Shown here piece by piece: positions 17,569 to 30,280 of a stretch of DNA of 64,000 bases. Position 1 is the stretch's first letter; each line of letters opens with the position of its first letter. The notes under the pieces are model-generated. The model was not told where the DNA came from and did no database searches. It worked only from the letters and a program-made list of their open reading frames with translations. The position numbers and the translations under genes were made by a program. This stretch comes from Planctomycetota bacterium (GTDB lineage: Bacteria > Planctomycetota > Phycisphaerae > Phycisphaerales > Phycisphaeraceae), in assembly GCA_021413865.1 (NCBI GenBank), contig JAIOPN010000017.1:236133-300132 (forward strand). Reading direction: 5' to 3'.

Positions 17569-18543
17569 TTGAAGGCGATCGTTCTCGAAGGCCAGCAGCC
17601 AAGGCTATCGACCACGCACCCGGACCCGCGCCCCGCGCCCGGCGAGGCGCTCATCCGCCCGCTGCGCATGGGCGTCTGCTCCACCGACCTCGAGCTCTGC
17701 AAGGGGTACATGGGGTTCAAGGGCGTGCTCGGCCACGAGTTCGTCGGCGTCGTCGAAGAGGTCGGCGGCGGCGGCAAGGAGGCCAAGGCCTTCGTCGGCA
17801 AACGCGTGGTTGGCACGATCAACTGCGTCTGCGGCAAGTGCGACATGTGCAGATCAGGCCTGCGCGAACACTGCCGCGACCGCACCGTGCTGGGCATCCT
17901 CAACCGCGACGGCTGCTTCGCCGAACGGTTCACGCTTCCAACAAAAAACCTACTGCTCGTGCCCGAGGGCCTCGACGACGACCACGCCGTCTTCACCGAA
18001 CCATTGGCGGCCGCATACCAGATCTTGCGGCAACTGACGATCGAGGGCAGGCCCTACATCACCGTGCTGGGCGACGGCCGGCTCGGGCTGCTCTGCGCCC
18101 AGGTGATGAGCCAGCTCAACGCGACCGTGCGCTGCGTGGGCAAACATCCGGAAAAACTCTCGCTCTGCGAGAAATGGGGCGTCAAACACCGCCTCCTCGA
18201 AGAGGTCGGCCTGCGCGCCGATCAGGACATCGTCGTGGACTGCACCGGCTCCTCAAACGGGTTCGCAACCGCCATGAAGATGGTCCGTCCGCGCGGGAAG
18301 ATTGTCCTCAAGACCACGGTTGCCCCGGGGGCCGGCGAGATCGACCTCTCCCCGCTGGTCATCAACGAGATCCAGGTGATCGGCAGCCGCTGCGGCCCCT
18401 TCGGCGACGCGCTCACCGCGATGGTGAACAAGAAGGTCGATGTGTTGAGCCTGATCAGCCGGCGCATGAAACTGGCCGACGGCGTGGCGGCGTTGAAGAC
18501 CGCGAAAAGCCCGGGCGTGATCAAGGTGCTGCTGGAGCCGTGA
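17569..18543 (+). CDS. Zinc-dependent MDR-family alcohol/sugar dehydrogenase
   Basis: 324 residues from TTG 17569, giving the usual N-terminus MKAIVLEG; AGGAG at 17558-17562 with a 6-base spacer strongly supports it over TTG 17506. The catalytic zinc region (MGVCSTDLEL, LGHEFVGVVEEV), the four structural zinc cysteines (CVCGKCDMCRSGLREHC) and a Rossmann segment VLGDGRLGLLCAQV are present. It resembles glucose/threonine/alcohol dehydrogenases of the medium-chain family. The substrate is not determinable. The 3' end overlaps the convergent uppP gene by 23 bases. Confidence 0.88.
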   Translation: MKAIVLEGQQPRLSTTHPDPRPAPGEALIRPLRMGVCSTDLELCKGYMGFKGVLGHEFVGVVEEVGGGGKEAKAFVGKRVVGTINCVCGKCDMCRSGLREHCRDRTVLGILNRDGCFAERFTLPTKNLLLVPEGLDDDHAVFTEPLAAAYQILRQLTIEGRPYITVLGDGRLGLLCAQVMSQLNATVRCVGKHPEKLSLCEKWGVKHRLLEEVGLRADQDIVVDCTGSSNGFATAMKMVRPRGKIVLKTTVAPGAGEIDLSPLVINEIQVIGSRCGPFGDALTAMVNKKVDVLSLISRRMKLADGVAALKTAKSPGVIKVLLEP

Positions 18544-19390
18544 CCGGGGTTGTCGACGGCTGTTCATTGCCCTCCACCAGATACCCCAGCGACATCAGCA
18601 CCACCACCACGATCGCCAGCGCGACGCGGTAGTAGCCGAACACCTCCAGGCCGTGTTTTTTCAGGTAACCGACCATCCATTTCACCGCGAGGACGGCCGA
18701 GATGAACGCACAGAAAAAACCAAGCAGCATCACACCGAGCGAATAGTGATCGAGCAGGTCGTGGCGGTTCTTGACGGCCTTAAGGATCGTCGCCCCGCCG
18801 AGCGTCGCCACGCCCAGCAGAAAACTGAACTCAACGGCCGCGGCGAGGTTCAAACCCACGAGCACGCCGGCGACGATGGTCATCAGGCTGCGGCTCGTTC
18901 CCGGCCAGACGGCGACGACCTGCAGCACGCCGATGATGAGGGCCATGCGCCAGGTCATGTCGCTCAACTCGAGGCGTGGCCGGACCGCGTCTTTGTTGCG
19001 GTACCACGACACGACGAGGATCGCCGCCCCACCGATGAACCACGCCAGCGCAACGGGCCAAAGCCCGAAGAGATGCTTTTCAATGACTTTGTCCGCCAGC
19101 GCGATGAACGGCAGCGGGATCAGCGCCACGAGCAGGACGATCGCCAGGCGTTTGCCCTCCTCGTCGCGCCCCAGCAGGCCCATCGCCATGCGGCGGATGC
19201 GCTGCGCGTAGAGCGAGAGCACGGCCAGGATCGCCCCGCCCTGGATCACGATCGCATACGCGTTGGCGGCGTCGCTGTTGCCGATCCCCATCGCCCGCTG
19301 GGCGAGGATGAGATGCCCCGTCGAACTGATGGGCAGATACTCGCTCAAACCCTCCACAATCCCCAAGACCAGCGCCTGCCACCAATTCAT
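18521..19390 (-). CDS. uppP: Undecaprenyl-diphosphatase (BacA/UppP)
   Basis: 289 residues from ATG 19390, preceded by AAGGAG at a 7-base spacing. The signature EGLSEYLPISSTGHL and the second motif PGTSRS are both intact, within about eight membrane segments. It dephosphorylates undecaprenyl diphosphate at the outer face of the cytoplasmic membrane, recycling the lipid carrier for peptidoglycan and polysaccharide export. Its C-terminal codons overlap the convergent dehydrogenase gene. Length and topology are normal. Confidence 0.95.
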   Translation of the reverse strand: MNWWQALVLGIVEGLSEYLPISSTGHLILAQRAMGIGNSDAANAYAIVIQGGAILAVLSLYAQRIRRMAMGLLGRDEEGKRLAIVLLVALIPLPFIALADKVIEKHLFGLWPVALAWFIGGAAILVVSWYRNKDAVRPRLELSDMTWRMALIIGVLQVVAVWPGTSRSLMTIVAGVLVGLNLAAAVEFSFLLGVATLGGATILKAVKNRHDLLDHYSLGVMLLGFFCAFISAVLAVKWMVGYLKKHGLEVFGYYRVALAIVVVVLMSLGYLVEGNEQPSTTPVTAPAAP

Positions 19391-19494
19391 CACAAGCTCC
19401 TTCGCATCCTGAACGTCCAACCCGCGTCGGGCCGATAGGATATGGCTATCGACACCCTGGCCCCCGGTCGGCCAGTTTCACCGCGGACGCCTGT

Positions 19495-19522
19495 TTGACT
19501 GGCCGGGAACCGGGGGTATGAT
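19495..19522 (+). promoter_or_regulatory. Sigma-70-type promoter for metH
   Basis: TTGACT at 19495-19500 and TATGAT at 19517-19522 are separated by 16 bases, each five of six to consensus. The predicted transcription start is near 19529, giving a leader of about 60 bases before the metH ATG at 19590. The rest of the 199-base gap between uppP and metH holds no gene. Confidence 0.65.
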
Positions 19523-19523
19523 T

Positions 19524-19541
19524 CATCCGTATATCCGGATG
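19524..19541 (+). repeat. Inverted repeat overlapping predicted metH transcription start
   Basis: CATCCG at 19524-19529 and CGGATG at 19536-19541 are exact inverted repeats around TATATC. The repeat begins one base after the -10 element and covers the predicted start site, the usual place for a repressor operator. No regulator gene is adjacent. Confidence 0.4.
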
Positions 19542-19589
19542 GAAGGATTGATCAATCGCCGCTCCGGCGAGCCCCAGGGCCACTGATCC

Positions 19590-23135
<3,546 letters not shown>

Positions 23136-23140
23136 AATAT

Positions 23141-24847
23141 TCAGGCCGTCGCCGCGGCCTGGCCTTCGCGCACAGCCGACGGCACGGGCTCTTTCTGCCC
23201 GCGCTGCCAGATGCTGTGCACGCGGAACTCGTCGCGCGGCTGCGGGAAGTCGATGCGGAAGTGCGTGCCCCGGCTCTCCCTCCGCCACAAGGCTTCGCGC
23301 GTAATCAGGGCGCCGACGAGCAGAAGGTTTTGCACCTCCCACCCGCCGCGGTCGTCGAAGATTTTGTCGAGCGTGTATCGCGCCCAGAACTCGAACATCT
23401 CCATCACCTCGCCGAGACGTGCCCCGTCGCGCTCGATGCCGACGTGCCGCCACATCACCGAGCGGAGGCTGGAGCGCACATCAGCGAGGTCGAGTTCGGA
23501 GCGGTCGGACGGGCGGATGTCGGAGATCACCTTGGCGGGCAGGCTCGCGCGGCCGTGGCCGCCGCCGTTGGCGGGTTCGAGGCACTCGCGGCTCGTGCGC
23601 CCCGCGATCTCGCCGTACACCAGCCCTTCCAGCAGGCTATTGGACGCCAGCCGGTTCGCCCCGTGCAGCCCGGTACAGGCCGCCTCGCCGCAGGCGTAAA
23701 GCCCCGCGATCGAGGTGCGGGCGCTCTCGTCGGTCCACACGCCACCGACCATGTAGTGCGCCGAGGGGTGGATTGGGATGGGCGTCTTGCCCGGGTCGAT
23801 GTCGAATTTTTTCAGCAGCTCGAAAATGCCCGGGAACCTGGCACGGAACCGCTCGGTGCCGATCGCGCGGGCGTCGAGATAGACGTGACTGAAGGCCGTC
23901 TTGGTCATCTGATCGAGGATCGCCTTGGAAACGACGTCGCGCGGCGCGAGTTCCCTATCGGGGTGGTAATCGCCCATGAAGCGATAGCCGTTACGGTCGA
24001 TGAGCTGCGCCCCCTCGCCGCGGACGGCCTCGGTGATGAGCGAGCGCGACGCGCCGGCGATGTAGAGCGTCGTGGGGTGGAACTGCATGAAGGCCATGTC
24101 CGCGACGCGCGCCCCGGCGCGGTACGCCATCGCCAGGCCGTCGCCGGTCGCCACGGGCGGGTTGGTGGATTCACGGTAAACCTGCGCCGCCCCGCCGGAG
24201 GCGAGGATGACGGCGTGCGCCCAGATCACCTGCAGGCCGTATTTCGGGTGGTGCGTGATCGCCCCGACACACCGCGGCGCGGAACCTTCCGTAGTAATGA
24301 GGTCGAGGCTGAAGCAGTTGGTGAATAGGCGGATGTTGGGCTGGGCGCGGAGGCGGCGTTCGAGCGTGATCGCCAGCTCACGGCCGGTGGCGTCGCCGTC
24401 GGCGTGGAGGATGCGCGAGTGCGAGTGGCCGCCCTCGCGTCCGAAGGCGATCGGGCTGCGCGGGTCGGCGGGGTTCACGCGGTCGATCCGCATCCCCCAC
24501 TCCATGAGTTGGTTGATAAGCGGCGGCCCGCCGGAGATCACCTGCCGCACAACCGGCTCGTCGCACAGCCCCGCGCCGGCCTTGAGCGTGTCGTCCACGT
24601 GCGACTCGAATGAATCGTCCTTCGCCATCACCGCGGCGATGCCCCCCTGCGCCCAGGCGGTGTTGGATTGCTGCACGTCCCCCTTGGCGGTGACGATGAC
24701 CTCCGCGCCGGGGTGCTCCCCCGCCGCGAGAGCCGCACGCATGCCCGCCACGCCCGCACCGATCACCAGCACGTCCGTGAAGACCTGCGGCAGCAGCGTC
24801 GCACGGAAAGGGATCAGGTATCGGCGTTCGTCGAAGATGGAAAACAT
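23141..24847 (-). CDS. nadB: L-aspartate oxidase
   Basis: 568 residues from ATG 24847 (a GTG immediately upstream is possible). The FAD-binding motif VLVIGAGVAGMRAALAAG, the substrate-site stretch NTAWAQGGIAAV, the QFHPTTLY segment, and GLYACGEAACTGLHGANRLA are characteristic. It oxidises L-aspartate to iminoaspartate, the first step of de novo NAD synthesis; nadA and nadC are not in the window. It converges on metH with 5 bases between stops. Succinate dehydrogenase flavoprotein is the nearest alternative, but the N-terminal TAWAQGG pattern favours NadB. Confidence 0.93.
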   Translation of the reverse strand: MFSIFDERRYLIPFRATLLPQVFTDVLVIGAGVAGMRAALAAGEHPGAEVIVTAKGDVQQSNTAWAQGGIAAVMAKDDSFESHVDDTLKAGAGLCDEPVVRQVISGGPPLINQLMEWGMRIDRVNPADPRSPIAFGREGGHSHSRILHADGDATGRELAITLERRLRAQPNIRLFTNCFSLDLITTEGSAPRCVGAITHHPKYGLQVIWAHAVILASGGAAQVYRESTNPPVATGDGLAMAYRAGARVADMAFMQFHPTTLYIAGASRSLITEAVRGEGAQLIDRNGYRFMGDYHPDRELAPRDVVSKAILDQMTKTAFSHVYLDARAIGTERFRARFPGIFELLKKFDIDPGKTPIPIHPSAHYMVGGVWTDESARTSIAGLYACGEAACTGLHGANRLASNSLLEGLVYGEIAGRTSRECLEPANGGGHGRASLPAKVISDIRPSDRSELDLADVRSSLRSVMWRHVGIERDGARLGEVMEMFEFWARYTLDKIFDDRGGWEVQNLLLVGALITREALWRRESRGTHFRIDFPQPRDEFRVHSIWQRGQKEPVPSAVREGQAAATA

Positions 24848-24914
24848 CACAGGCCTTGGTAGTACCCGGGTGAATAAGAGACCGCGTCAGAAATCGCGCC
24901 GGCGCGACGACGCC

Positions 24915-25409
24915 CTATTGAAGGTTTCCCGAGCCGCTGAAACCGACGCTGGGGAGAGGGATTTTCGATTCCGTGAAGAGTCTTCGCATCTCGCCGGGGG
25001 GTTCGTAAGAGACCGAGCCTTCGACAGAGTATGCCGCGCCCGCCGCCACCGCCGCGGGGACGGCCACGGGGATCATCACGATCTGTTTCCCGCCGGCGGG
25101 GAGGGTGCGGTTGGGGCAATCCTCGCCGTGCAACGATGGCGAGCCGCCCACGGTGAGCGTGTATTGGCTCTCGATCAGAGGGAGCGCAACGCGGTTGGGG
25201 TTCTCCAGTTCGACGAGCACCTCGATGCGGGCGCCGTGGTCCGTTGCCGCAGCCAGTCGGGCGCTGAGCAGGCGGATCGTCGGGTCGTGAACATCTTCCT
25301 TCTCCGCCTTGGTCTTGTTTTTCTGGCAGCCGGCGCCGGCGAGCATCAGCACGGCGAGCAAGAGCGCTGCGGGTTTCAGTGCGGCGTTGCGTGTCACGGT
25401 CGTCTCCAT
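24915..25409 (-). CDS. LEA14/WHy-like lipoprotein
   Basis: 164 residues from ATG 25409. A lipoprotein signal runs to LAGAGC (lipobox Cys near residue 28). The mature part resembles a LEA type 2/water-stress-hypersensitive-response beta sandwich: IRLLSARLAAATDHGARIEV, LVELENPNRVALPLIESQYT, then LPAGGKQIVMIPVAVP. These domains bind no known common ligand and are linked to stress or periplasmic scaffolding. The gene lies 67 bases upstream of nadB on the same strand; a shared role is not implied. Domain call moderate, lipoprotein call firm. Confidence 0.7.
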   Translation of the reverse strand: METTVTRNAALKPAALLLAVLMLAGAGCQKNKTKAEKEDVHDPTIRLLSARLAAATDHGARIEVLVELENPNRVALPLIESQYTLTVGGSPSLHGEDCPNRTLPAGGKQIVMIPVAVPAAVAAGAAYSVEGSVSYEPPGEMRRLFTESKIPLPSVGFSGSGNLQ

Positions 25410-25513
25410 GGGTGCCACAGACAAACCCCTGGCGGGAGGGATAAGGATATGGCATCCATGGCCCGTGTGCCATTCAAACCGACAATCAAGTTATCAGGGC
25501 GAGGCTACCCGCC

Positions 25514-27385
25514 TCACGCCGGCTCGATGCCCGCCTGGACCGGCCGGCCCAGGATCTGCACCCAGCGCCGGATCGCGTCGAGCGTGATGACCACGGTCAG
25601 CACCAGCATTGTCCCTGCGAGCAGGCACATGAGCTTCAATTGGAACACGTCGAAGGATGAGAGTTCGGGCTTGCCGGCCTGTGCCCACCACCCCATGACA
25701 CTCTGGGTGCCCGCGGTCATCACCGTGACAAGTGTGAACGCCAGCGGCAGTGCGGTCAGGAGTGCGTAGCTGCGCTTAGGGGCGTGCGTTAGCAGGTAGG
25801 TCGTCCCCACCGCCAGGGCGATGACGGCGAGCAACTGGTTGGCGATGCCGAGCATCCGCCAGAGGGTATTGAGGTTGCCGGTGTAGAGCAGGTAGCCCCA
25901 CGCGAAACAGGTGGCGGCGCTCAGGCCGATGTTGAGCAGCCAGTTTGGCTTGCCCCCCACCGCCGGGGCGCCACGTATCTGGATCAGGGTTTCCTGGAAG
26001 ACGAACCGCGCCACGCGCGTGCCTGTTTCGAGCAGCGTGAGGATGAAGAGCGCCTCGAACATGATGACGAAGTGGTACCAGTAAGCCACGAGGGTTGACA
26101 TGCCGGGGAGCTTGCTGAAGACCTTGGCCATGCCGACCGCGAGCGTCACCGCCCCGCCGGGTCGGTTGGCAAGCTTTTCTTGCGTCTCCTCTTCGAGCAT
26201 CTTGATCTGGACCGGTGCTGGGTTGAAGCCGAGGTCCTGTTCGGAACGAGCGGTCATGTCCACGTATGCCTCATGCATCGCGGGGTTTTTCTGATCGGCG
26301 TTGATGAGGAAGTAGTCCCCCGGTTCCAGGGCACAGGCCGCCACCAGCGCCGTCACCGCGACGAACCCCTCGACGACCATCGCGCCGTAGGCGATCGGGC
26401 GGATGTCACGCTCCTTGTTGACCATCTTGGGCGTCGTGCCCGAGGCGATGAGCGAGTGGAACCCCGACAGCGCCCCGCACATGATGACGATGCAGACGAA
26501 CGGCCAGACCGTCCCGCTCACGACGGGTCCGCCGCCTGCGGTGAAAGGCGTAACCGCCGGCATCCTGAGCACCGGGTGGGCGATGATCAATCCCACCGCC
26601 AGCACGATCATCACCCCGATCTTCATGTACGAGCTGAGATAGTCGCGCGGACACATCAGCACCCAGACCGGCAGTGACGCGGCGATAAAGGCGTACACCG
26701 GCAGCATGATGGAGAGGGTCGGCTTGCTGAACAGCAGGTAGGAACTCATGCCCGACTCGGCGAACGGCTTGCCGAGGAACACACCCGCCAGCACGATGCT
26801 CACGCCGATCACCGACGCCTCGCCGATCCTGCCGGGCCTGAGCTTGTACATCCAGAGCCCGGTCAGCATCGCGGCGGGGATCGTGACGATGATCGTGAAC
26901 ATGCCCCAACTGCTCTCGGCCAGGGCATTGACCACAACGACCGCCACGCTGGCGAGCACGGCGACGATGATGAACATGGTGGCGAGGCTGGTGGTGATGC
27001 CCGCGACAGGGCCGATCTCGCGGCGGGCGATGTTCGCCAGCGACAGGCCGTCCTGCCGCACCGAGGCCCAGAGCGTGACGAAGTCGTGCACGCCGCCGGC
27101 GAGGCAGGCGCCGATCACGATCCAGGAGAACCCCGGGAGGTAGCCCCACTGCGCCGCCAGCACGGGCCCGATCAACGGCCCGGGGCCGGCGATCGCGGCG
27201 AAGTGGTGGCCGAAGAGGACGATCTTGTTGGTCGGGTGGTAATCGACGCCGTCCTTGAGCCGATGCGCGGGGGTCGGGCGGCTATCGTCCAGCGCCGCCA
27301 CCTTGGCCGCCAGGAACGCCCCGTAAAATCGATACGCCACCGCGAACGCCGCCAGCGAGGTGATGATCAACCACAGTGAATTCAA
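25514..27385 (-). CDS. cstA: Carbon starvation protein CstA
   Basis: 623 residues from TTG 27385, giving MNSLWLIITSL; upstream codons are not CstA-like, and GGAG lies 9 bases before the TTG. About sixteen membrane segments are visible, with the conserved DGVDYHPTNKIVLFGHHFAA IAGPGPLIGP region (residues 40-72) near the N-terminus and VHDFVTLWASVRQDG after it. CstA imports peptides or pyruvate under carbon limitation. The intergenic stretch 27386-27446 includes TATACT on the minus strand, a possible -10. The gene follows plsC in the same direction. Confidence 0.93.
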   Translation of the reverse strand: MNSLWLIITSLAAFAVAYRFYGAFLAAKVAALDDSRPTPAHRLKDGVDYHPTNKIVLFGHHFAAIAGPGPLIGPVLAAQWGYLPGFSWIVIGACLAGGVHDFVTLWASVRQDGLSLANIARREIGPVAGITTSLATMFIIVAVLASVAVVVVNALAESSWGMFTIIVTIPAAMLTGLWMYKLRPGRIGEASVIGVSIVLAGVFLGKPFAESGMSSYLLFSKPTLSIMLPVYAFIAASLPVWVLMCPRDYLSSYMKIGVMIVLAVGLIIAHPVLRMPAVTPFTAGGGPVVSGTVWPFVCIVIMCGALSGFHSLIASGTTPKMVNKERDIRPIAYGAMVVEGFVAVTALVAACALEPGDYFLINADQKNPAMHEAYVDMTARSEQDLGFNPAPVQIKMLEEETQEKLANRPGGAVTLAVGMAKVFSKLPGMSTLVAYWYHFVIMFEALFILTLLETGTRVARFVFQETLIQIRGAPAVGGKPNWLLNIGLSAATCFAWGYLLYTGNLNTLWRMLGIANQLLAVIALAVGTTYLLTHAPKRSYALLTALPLAFTLVTVMTAGTQSVMGWWAQAGKPELSSFDVFQLKLMCLLAGTMLVLTVVITLDAIRRWVQILGRPVQAGIEPA

Positions 27386-27446
27386 GGGGAGAGGCTCCGT
27401 AAAACCGCGTATAATCCGTTGTTTACAGTATATCCCGGCGACCGTT

Positions 27447-28118
27447 TCAGCGTGCCAGCTTCGCGGCCACGTCCAGGCGCATCGCCTCGACCTTTTCGCG
27501 GAGGAATCGCAGCGCCTCTTCCGCCCCCATGTTGATGAGGGTTTCGGGGTCAATGGGTTGGCCGTACATCACGCCCACCCGGCCCAGCAGATGCGGCAGC
27601 TTGCGGGAACGGGGCCAGACCGCGTACGCCCCCTCGACGGCGACGGGGACGACCCACGGCTTGGCTCGCTTGATCAAGAGCATGGTGCCGGTGGCGAAGC
27701 GCATCGTCGTGCCGTCCTTGCTGCGCGTCCCCTCGGGGAACACGAGCAGCGCCTGATCCTCCTTGAGGACGTCGATGCAGCGGCGCATGGCGGCGATGTC
27801 GCTCTCGCCCCGCGCGATGGGGATGGCGTTGAGAGAACGTATCACCCACGCGAAGGCCGGGTGGTTGAAGAGCGTTGATCGCGCCATCGCGTAGAACTGA
27901 CGGCGGTGCGCGCCGATGCCGACCAGGATGGGGTCGAGGAAAGACTGATGGTTGCTCAGGAAGAGCACCGGGCCCCGCGTGGGGATGCGCTCCATGCACC
28001 AGGCGCGGTAACGATAGAGGGGAAACATCCAGAGGCAGAGGAGAAAATGGAGGAGGTACCACCAGAGGATGCGGGCGAGCGACGCGCCGGGTTGGCGGGT
28101 GCGGAGTTGATCGAGCAT
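27447..28118 (-). CDS. plsC: 1-acyl-sn-glycerol-3-phosphate acyltransferase
   Basis: 223 residues. The acyltransferase motifs are intact: NHQSFLD (catalytic His and Asp) and FPEGTRSKDG, with an N-terminal hydrophobic segment (LLHFLLCLWMFPLY). It acylates lysophosphatidate to phosphatidate at the inner membrane face. The ATG at 28118 shares one base with the upstream TGA (TGATG), so translation is coupled to the TerC-Cmk gene. The cmk-plsC order is frequent in bacteria, which supports the Cmk assignment of the upstream C-terminal domain. Confidence 0.9.
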   Translation of the reverse strand: MLDQLRTRQPGASLARILWWYLLHFLLCLWMFPLYRYRAWCMERIPTRGPVLFLSNHQSFLDPILVGIGAHRRQFYAMARSTLFNHPAFAWVIRSLNAIPIARGESDIAAMRRCIDVLKEDQALLVFPEGTRSKDGTTMRFATGTMLLIKRAKPWVVPVAVEGAYAVWPRSRKLPHLLGRVGVMYGQPIDPETLINMGAEEALRFLREKVEAMRLDVAAKLAR

Positions 28119-30220
28119 CAGCCGCCCTTCCGCGCGGATGACGCCACTGGCACGGGCAATCCGCCGACGATCTCTCTTGAGCGCCTTTCGAGCAGATCGA
28201 GAACCTGATCGAGCGCCAGGTCGGAGGTGTCGATGCGGATGGCGCTGGGAGGACAGATCAGCGGGCCGTCCGGCCGGCGGGAATCTCTCTGGTCACGCTG
28301 GATGATGCCAGCCAAAATCAGGGCTTCATCGGCGGGCTTGTCGGCGGCGCGCAACTCCTCGGCGCGGCGCTTCGCACGCACCTCCGGCTTGGCATCGAGA
28401 TAAAACTTCACCCTCGCGGTGGGGAACACGACCGAGCCCTGGTCGCGCCCCTCGGTGACGAGCCTCGGGTGCGCCTCGCCGATGTGCCGCTGGGCGTCAA
28501 CGAGCACCTGGCGCACCGGCCCAAGCGCCGCCACGTCGCTCACGCTGAACGTGACGTCCGGGTCGCGGAGCCGGTCGGTCACGTCGTGGTCGTTGACGAA
28601 CAGGCGGGGCGGATCGGCCTTCCAGTCGAATCGCAGGTGCGCCTTGCGCGTCACCTCGATCACCGCGTCGGGCTGCGTGGCGGGATCGACACCCGCGTCG
28701 AGGCAGACCGCGGTCAGGCCGCGGTACATCGCCCCCGTGTCGAGGAACTCCAGCCCCAGCCGCTGGGCGAGACGGCGGGCCATGGTGGATTTGCCGCTGC
28801 CCGCGGGCCCGTCGAGCGTGATGATGAGCGGGGCCATGACGGGGAGTGTAGCAACGGCGTCGTCTCCCCCGGGTGCTTTGCCGTCGCCGGGGATGTTGAT
28901 CTTTTGTATCCAACGACGCACGAGAGAGGGCGTATCATCCGTGGCTGATTTCCCACCCTTCACCATGTTCGTTGCGCGGTCGGCGGCGCCCTCGGCGAAG
29001 GATTTCACCCGGTTGAACATCACCCGCGCCCACACGAACTCCGTGGCCAGCACGCCCAGGCCAAAGAGGATGATCAGCGGCGCCGGCCCCGGCCCCGGGA
29101 CGAGGATCACCAGCACCCCGAACAGCATGATCGTGGTGCCGATCACCAGGATGGCCAACCGCTTGGCCTGATGGCGTGCCAGTTCGACGAGCGTGCGCCG
29201 ATCGCCCGTGCCCGACTTCAGCTCACGCAGCGTGTCGTAGCGGTTGGCGAGCATCGAGGCGACCGCCCCGGTGAATAGGATGCCCGCGATGATCCCCAGC
29301 GACAGATGGATGGAGATCAGGTCCCCCTCCGCGCCGGCCCCGCCGTGCTGGTGGTGCCACTGCTCGGCGATGATCTTGACGCCGACGAAGACCAGCACGA
29401 AGACCAGCGCCGTCTTCATGTGCCGGAAGGCGCGCATCATGCCCGCCAGCGCGAAGTAGAGCGATCGGAGGCCCAAGATGGCGAAGACGTTGGAGGTGAA
29501 GACCAGGAACGGGTCGGTGGTGATGCCGAAGATGGCGGGGATGGAATCGACGGCGAAGATAACGTCCGTGGTCTCGACGACGAGCAGGACGAGAAACAAC
29601 GGCGTGATGGCCCGCTTGCCGTTGATATGGGTGAAGAACCTGGGCCCCTCGAACGTCGGGCTGACGGGGAAGAGCTTCCGCGCGAGACGCACAACGAGCG
29701 TCTTGTCGGGCTCGATCTCCTCTTCGCCGGACACGAGCATGCGGACCGCGGTGACCAGCAGTAGCGCGCCGAAAACGTAGAGCATCCACGAGAAGTGCTT
29801 CACCAGTTCGGCGCCGACGCCGATCATGATGCCTCGCATCACCAGGGCGCCGAGGATGCCCCAGAACAGGACGCGGTGCTGGTACTCCGCCTTGACGCCG
29901 AAGAAGGAAAAGATGACGGCGATGACGAAGATGTTGTCGAGACTGAGCGTTTTTTCGATGATGTAGCCGGTGAAAAACTTGAGCGCCGCCTCGTGGCCGG
30001 ACATGGTGTGGCCGACCGTTTGGCCGATGCCAAAGACGTGGTGCTCGTAGAGGAAGTAAACGGCGACGTTGAACAGCAGCGAAATGGCGACCCAGATGAC
30101 GGTCCACGTCAACGCCTCACGCGTGGTGAACACGTGATTACGCCGGTGGAACACCCCCAGGTCGAGCGCGAGCAACACCAGAATGAGGGCCAGGAATCCG
30201 AGCCAGAGCCAGATGGTCAT
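28118..30220 (-). CDS. TerC-family membrane protein fused to PGPGW segment and cytidylate kinase
   Basis: 700 residues in one uninterrupted frame. Residues 1-335 are a TerC/Alx transporter-like protein with many membrane segments and the conserved SLDNIFVIAVIF (93-104) and FAVDSIPAIFG. Residues 350-410 add two helices with VPGPGPAPLIILFGLGVLA, as in PGPGW-type membrane proteins. Residues 462-700 are a complete cytidylate kinase: P-loop GPAGSGKS (471-478), DTGAMYRG, TEGRDQGSVVFP and RAEELRA. Cmk phosphorylates CMP/dCMP. An internal ATG at 28837 could give free Cmk, but no ribosome-binding site is evident. TerC proteins are tied to metal (manganese) homeostasis. The gene is followed by plsC. 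Confidence 0.85.
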   Translation of the reverse strand: MTIWLWLGFLALILVLLALDLGVFHRRNHVFTTREALTWTVIWVAISLLFNVAVYFLYEHHVFGIGQTVGHTMSGHEAALKFFTGYIIEKTLSLDNIFVIAVIFSFFGVKAEYQHRVLFWGILGALVMRGIMIGVGAELVKHFSWMLYVFGALLLVTAVRMLVSGEEEIEPDKTLVVRLARKLFPVSPTFEGPRFFTHINGKRAITPLFLVLLVVETTDVIFAVDSIPAIFGITTDPFLVFTSNVFAILGLRSLYFALAGMMRAFRHMKTALVFVLVFVGVKIIAEQWHHQHGGAGAEGDLISIHLSLGIIAGILFTGAVASMLANRYDTLRELKSGTGDRRTLVELARHQAKRLAILVIGTTIMLFGVLVILVPGPGPAPLIILFGLGVLATEFVWARVMFNRVKSFAEGAADRATNMVKGGKSATDDTPSLVRRWIQKINIPGDGKAPGGDDAVATLPVMAPLIITLDGPAGSGKSTMARRLAQRLGLEFLDTGAMYRGLTAVCLDAGVDPATQPDAVIEVTRKAHLRFDWKADPPRLFVNDHDVTDRLRDPDVTFSVSDVAALGPVRQVLVDAQRHIGEAHPRLVTEGRDQGSVVFPTARVKFYLDAKPEVRAKRRAEELRAADKPADEALILAGIIQRDQRDSRRPDGPLICPPSAIRIDTSDLALDQVLDLLERRSREIVGGLPVPVASSARKGG

Positions 30221-30280
30221 CGCGTGGACTCAGCGGCTGGAGGTGCCTGTGTCATGGTAGGAGCCGCCCGGTCGGCCCGG

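Noticed and set aside
17466..17996. N-terminal extension of the nadK frame
   Set aside because: It overlaps the divergent dehydrogenase and gives Arg/Ser-rich sequence unlike NAD kinase.
19391..19589. Possible cobalamin or SAM riboswitch upstream of metH
   Set aside because: The predicted leader is about 60 bases and lacks B12-box or SAM-aptamer elements.
30221..30280. Possible manganese (yybP-ykoY) riboswitch upstream of the TerC-Cmk gene
   Set aside because: Only 60 bases separate it from mltA and no conserved yybP-ykoY core is visible.
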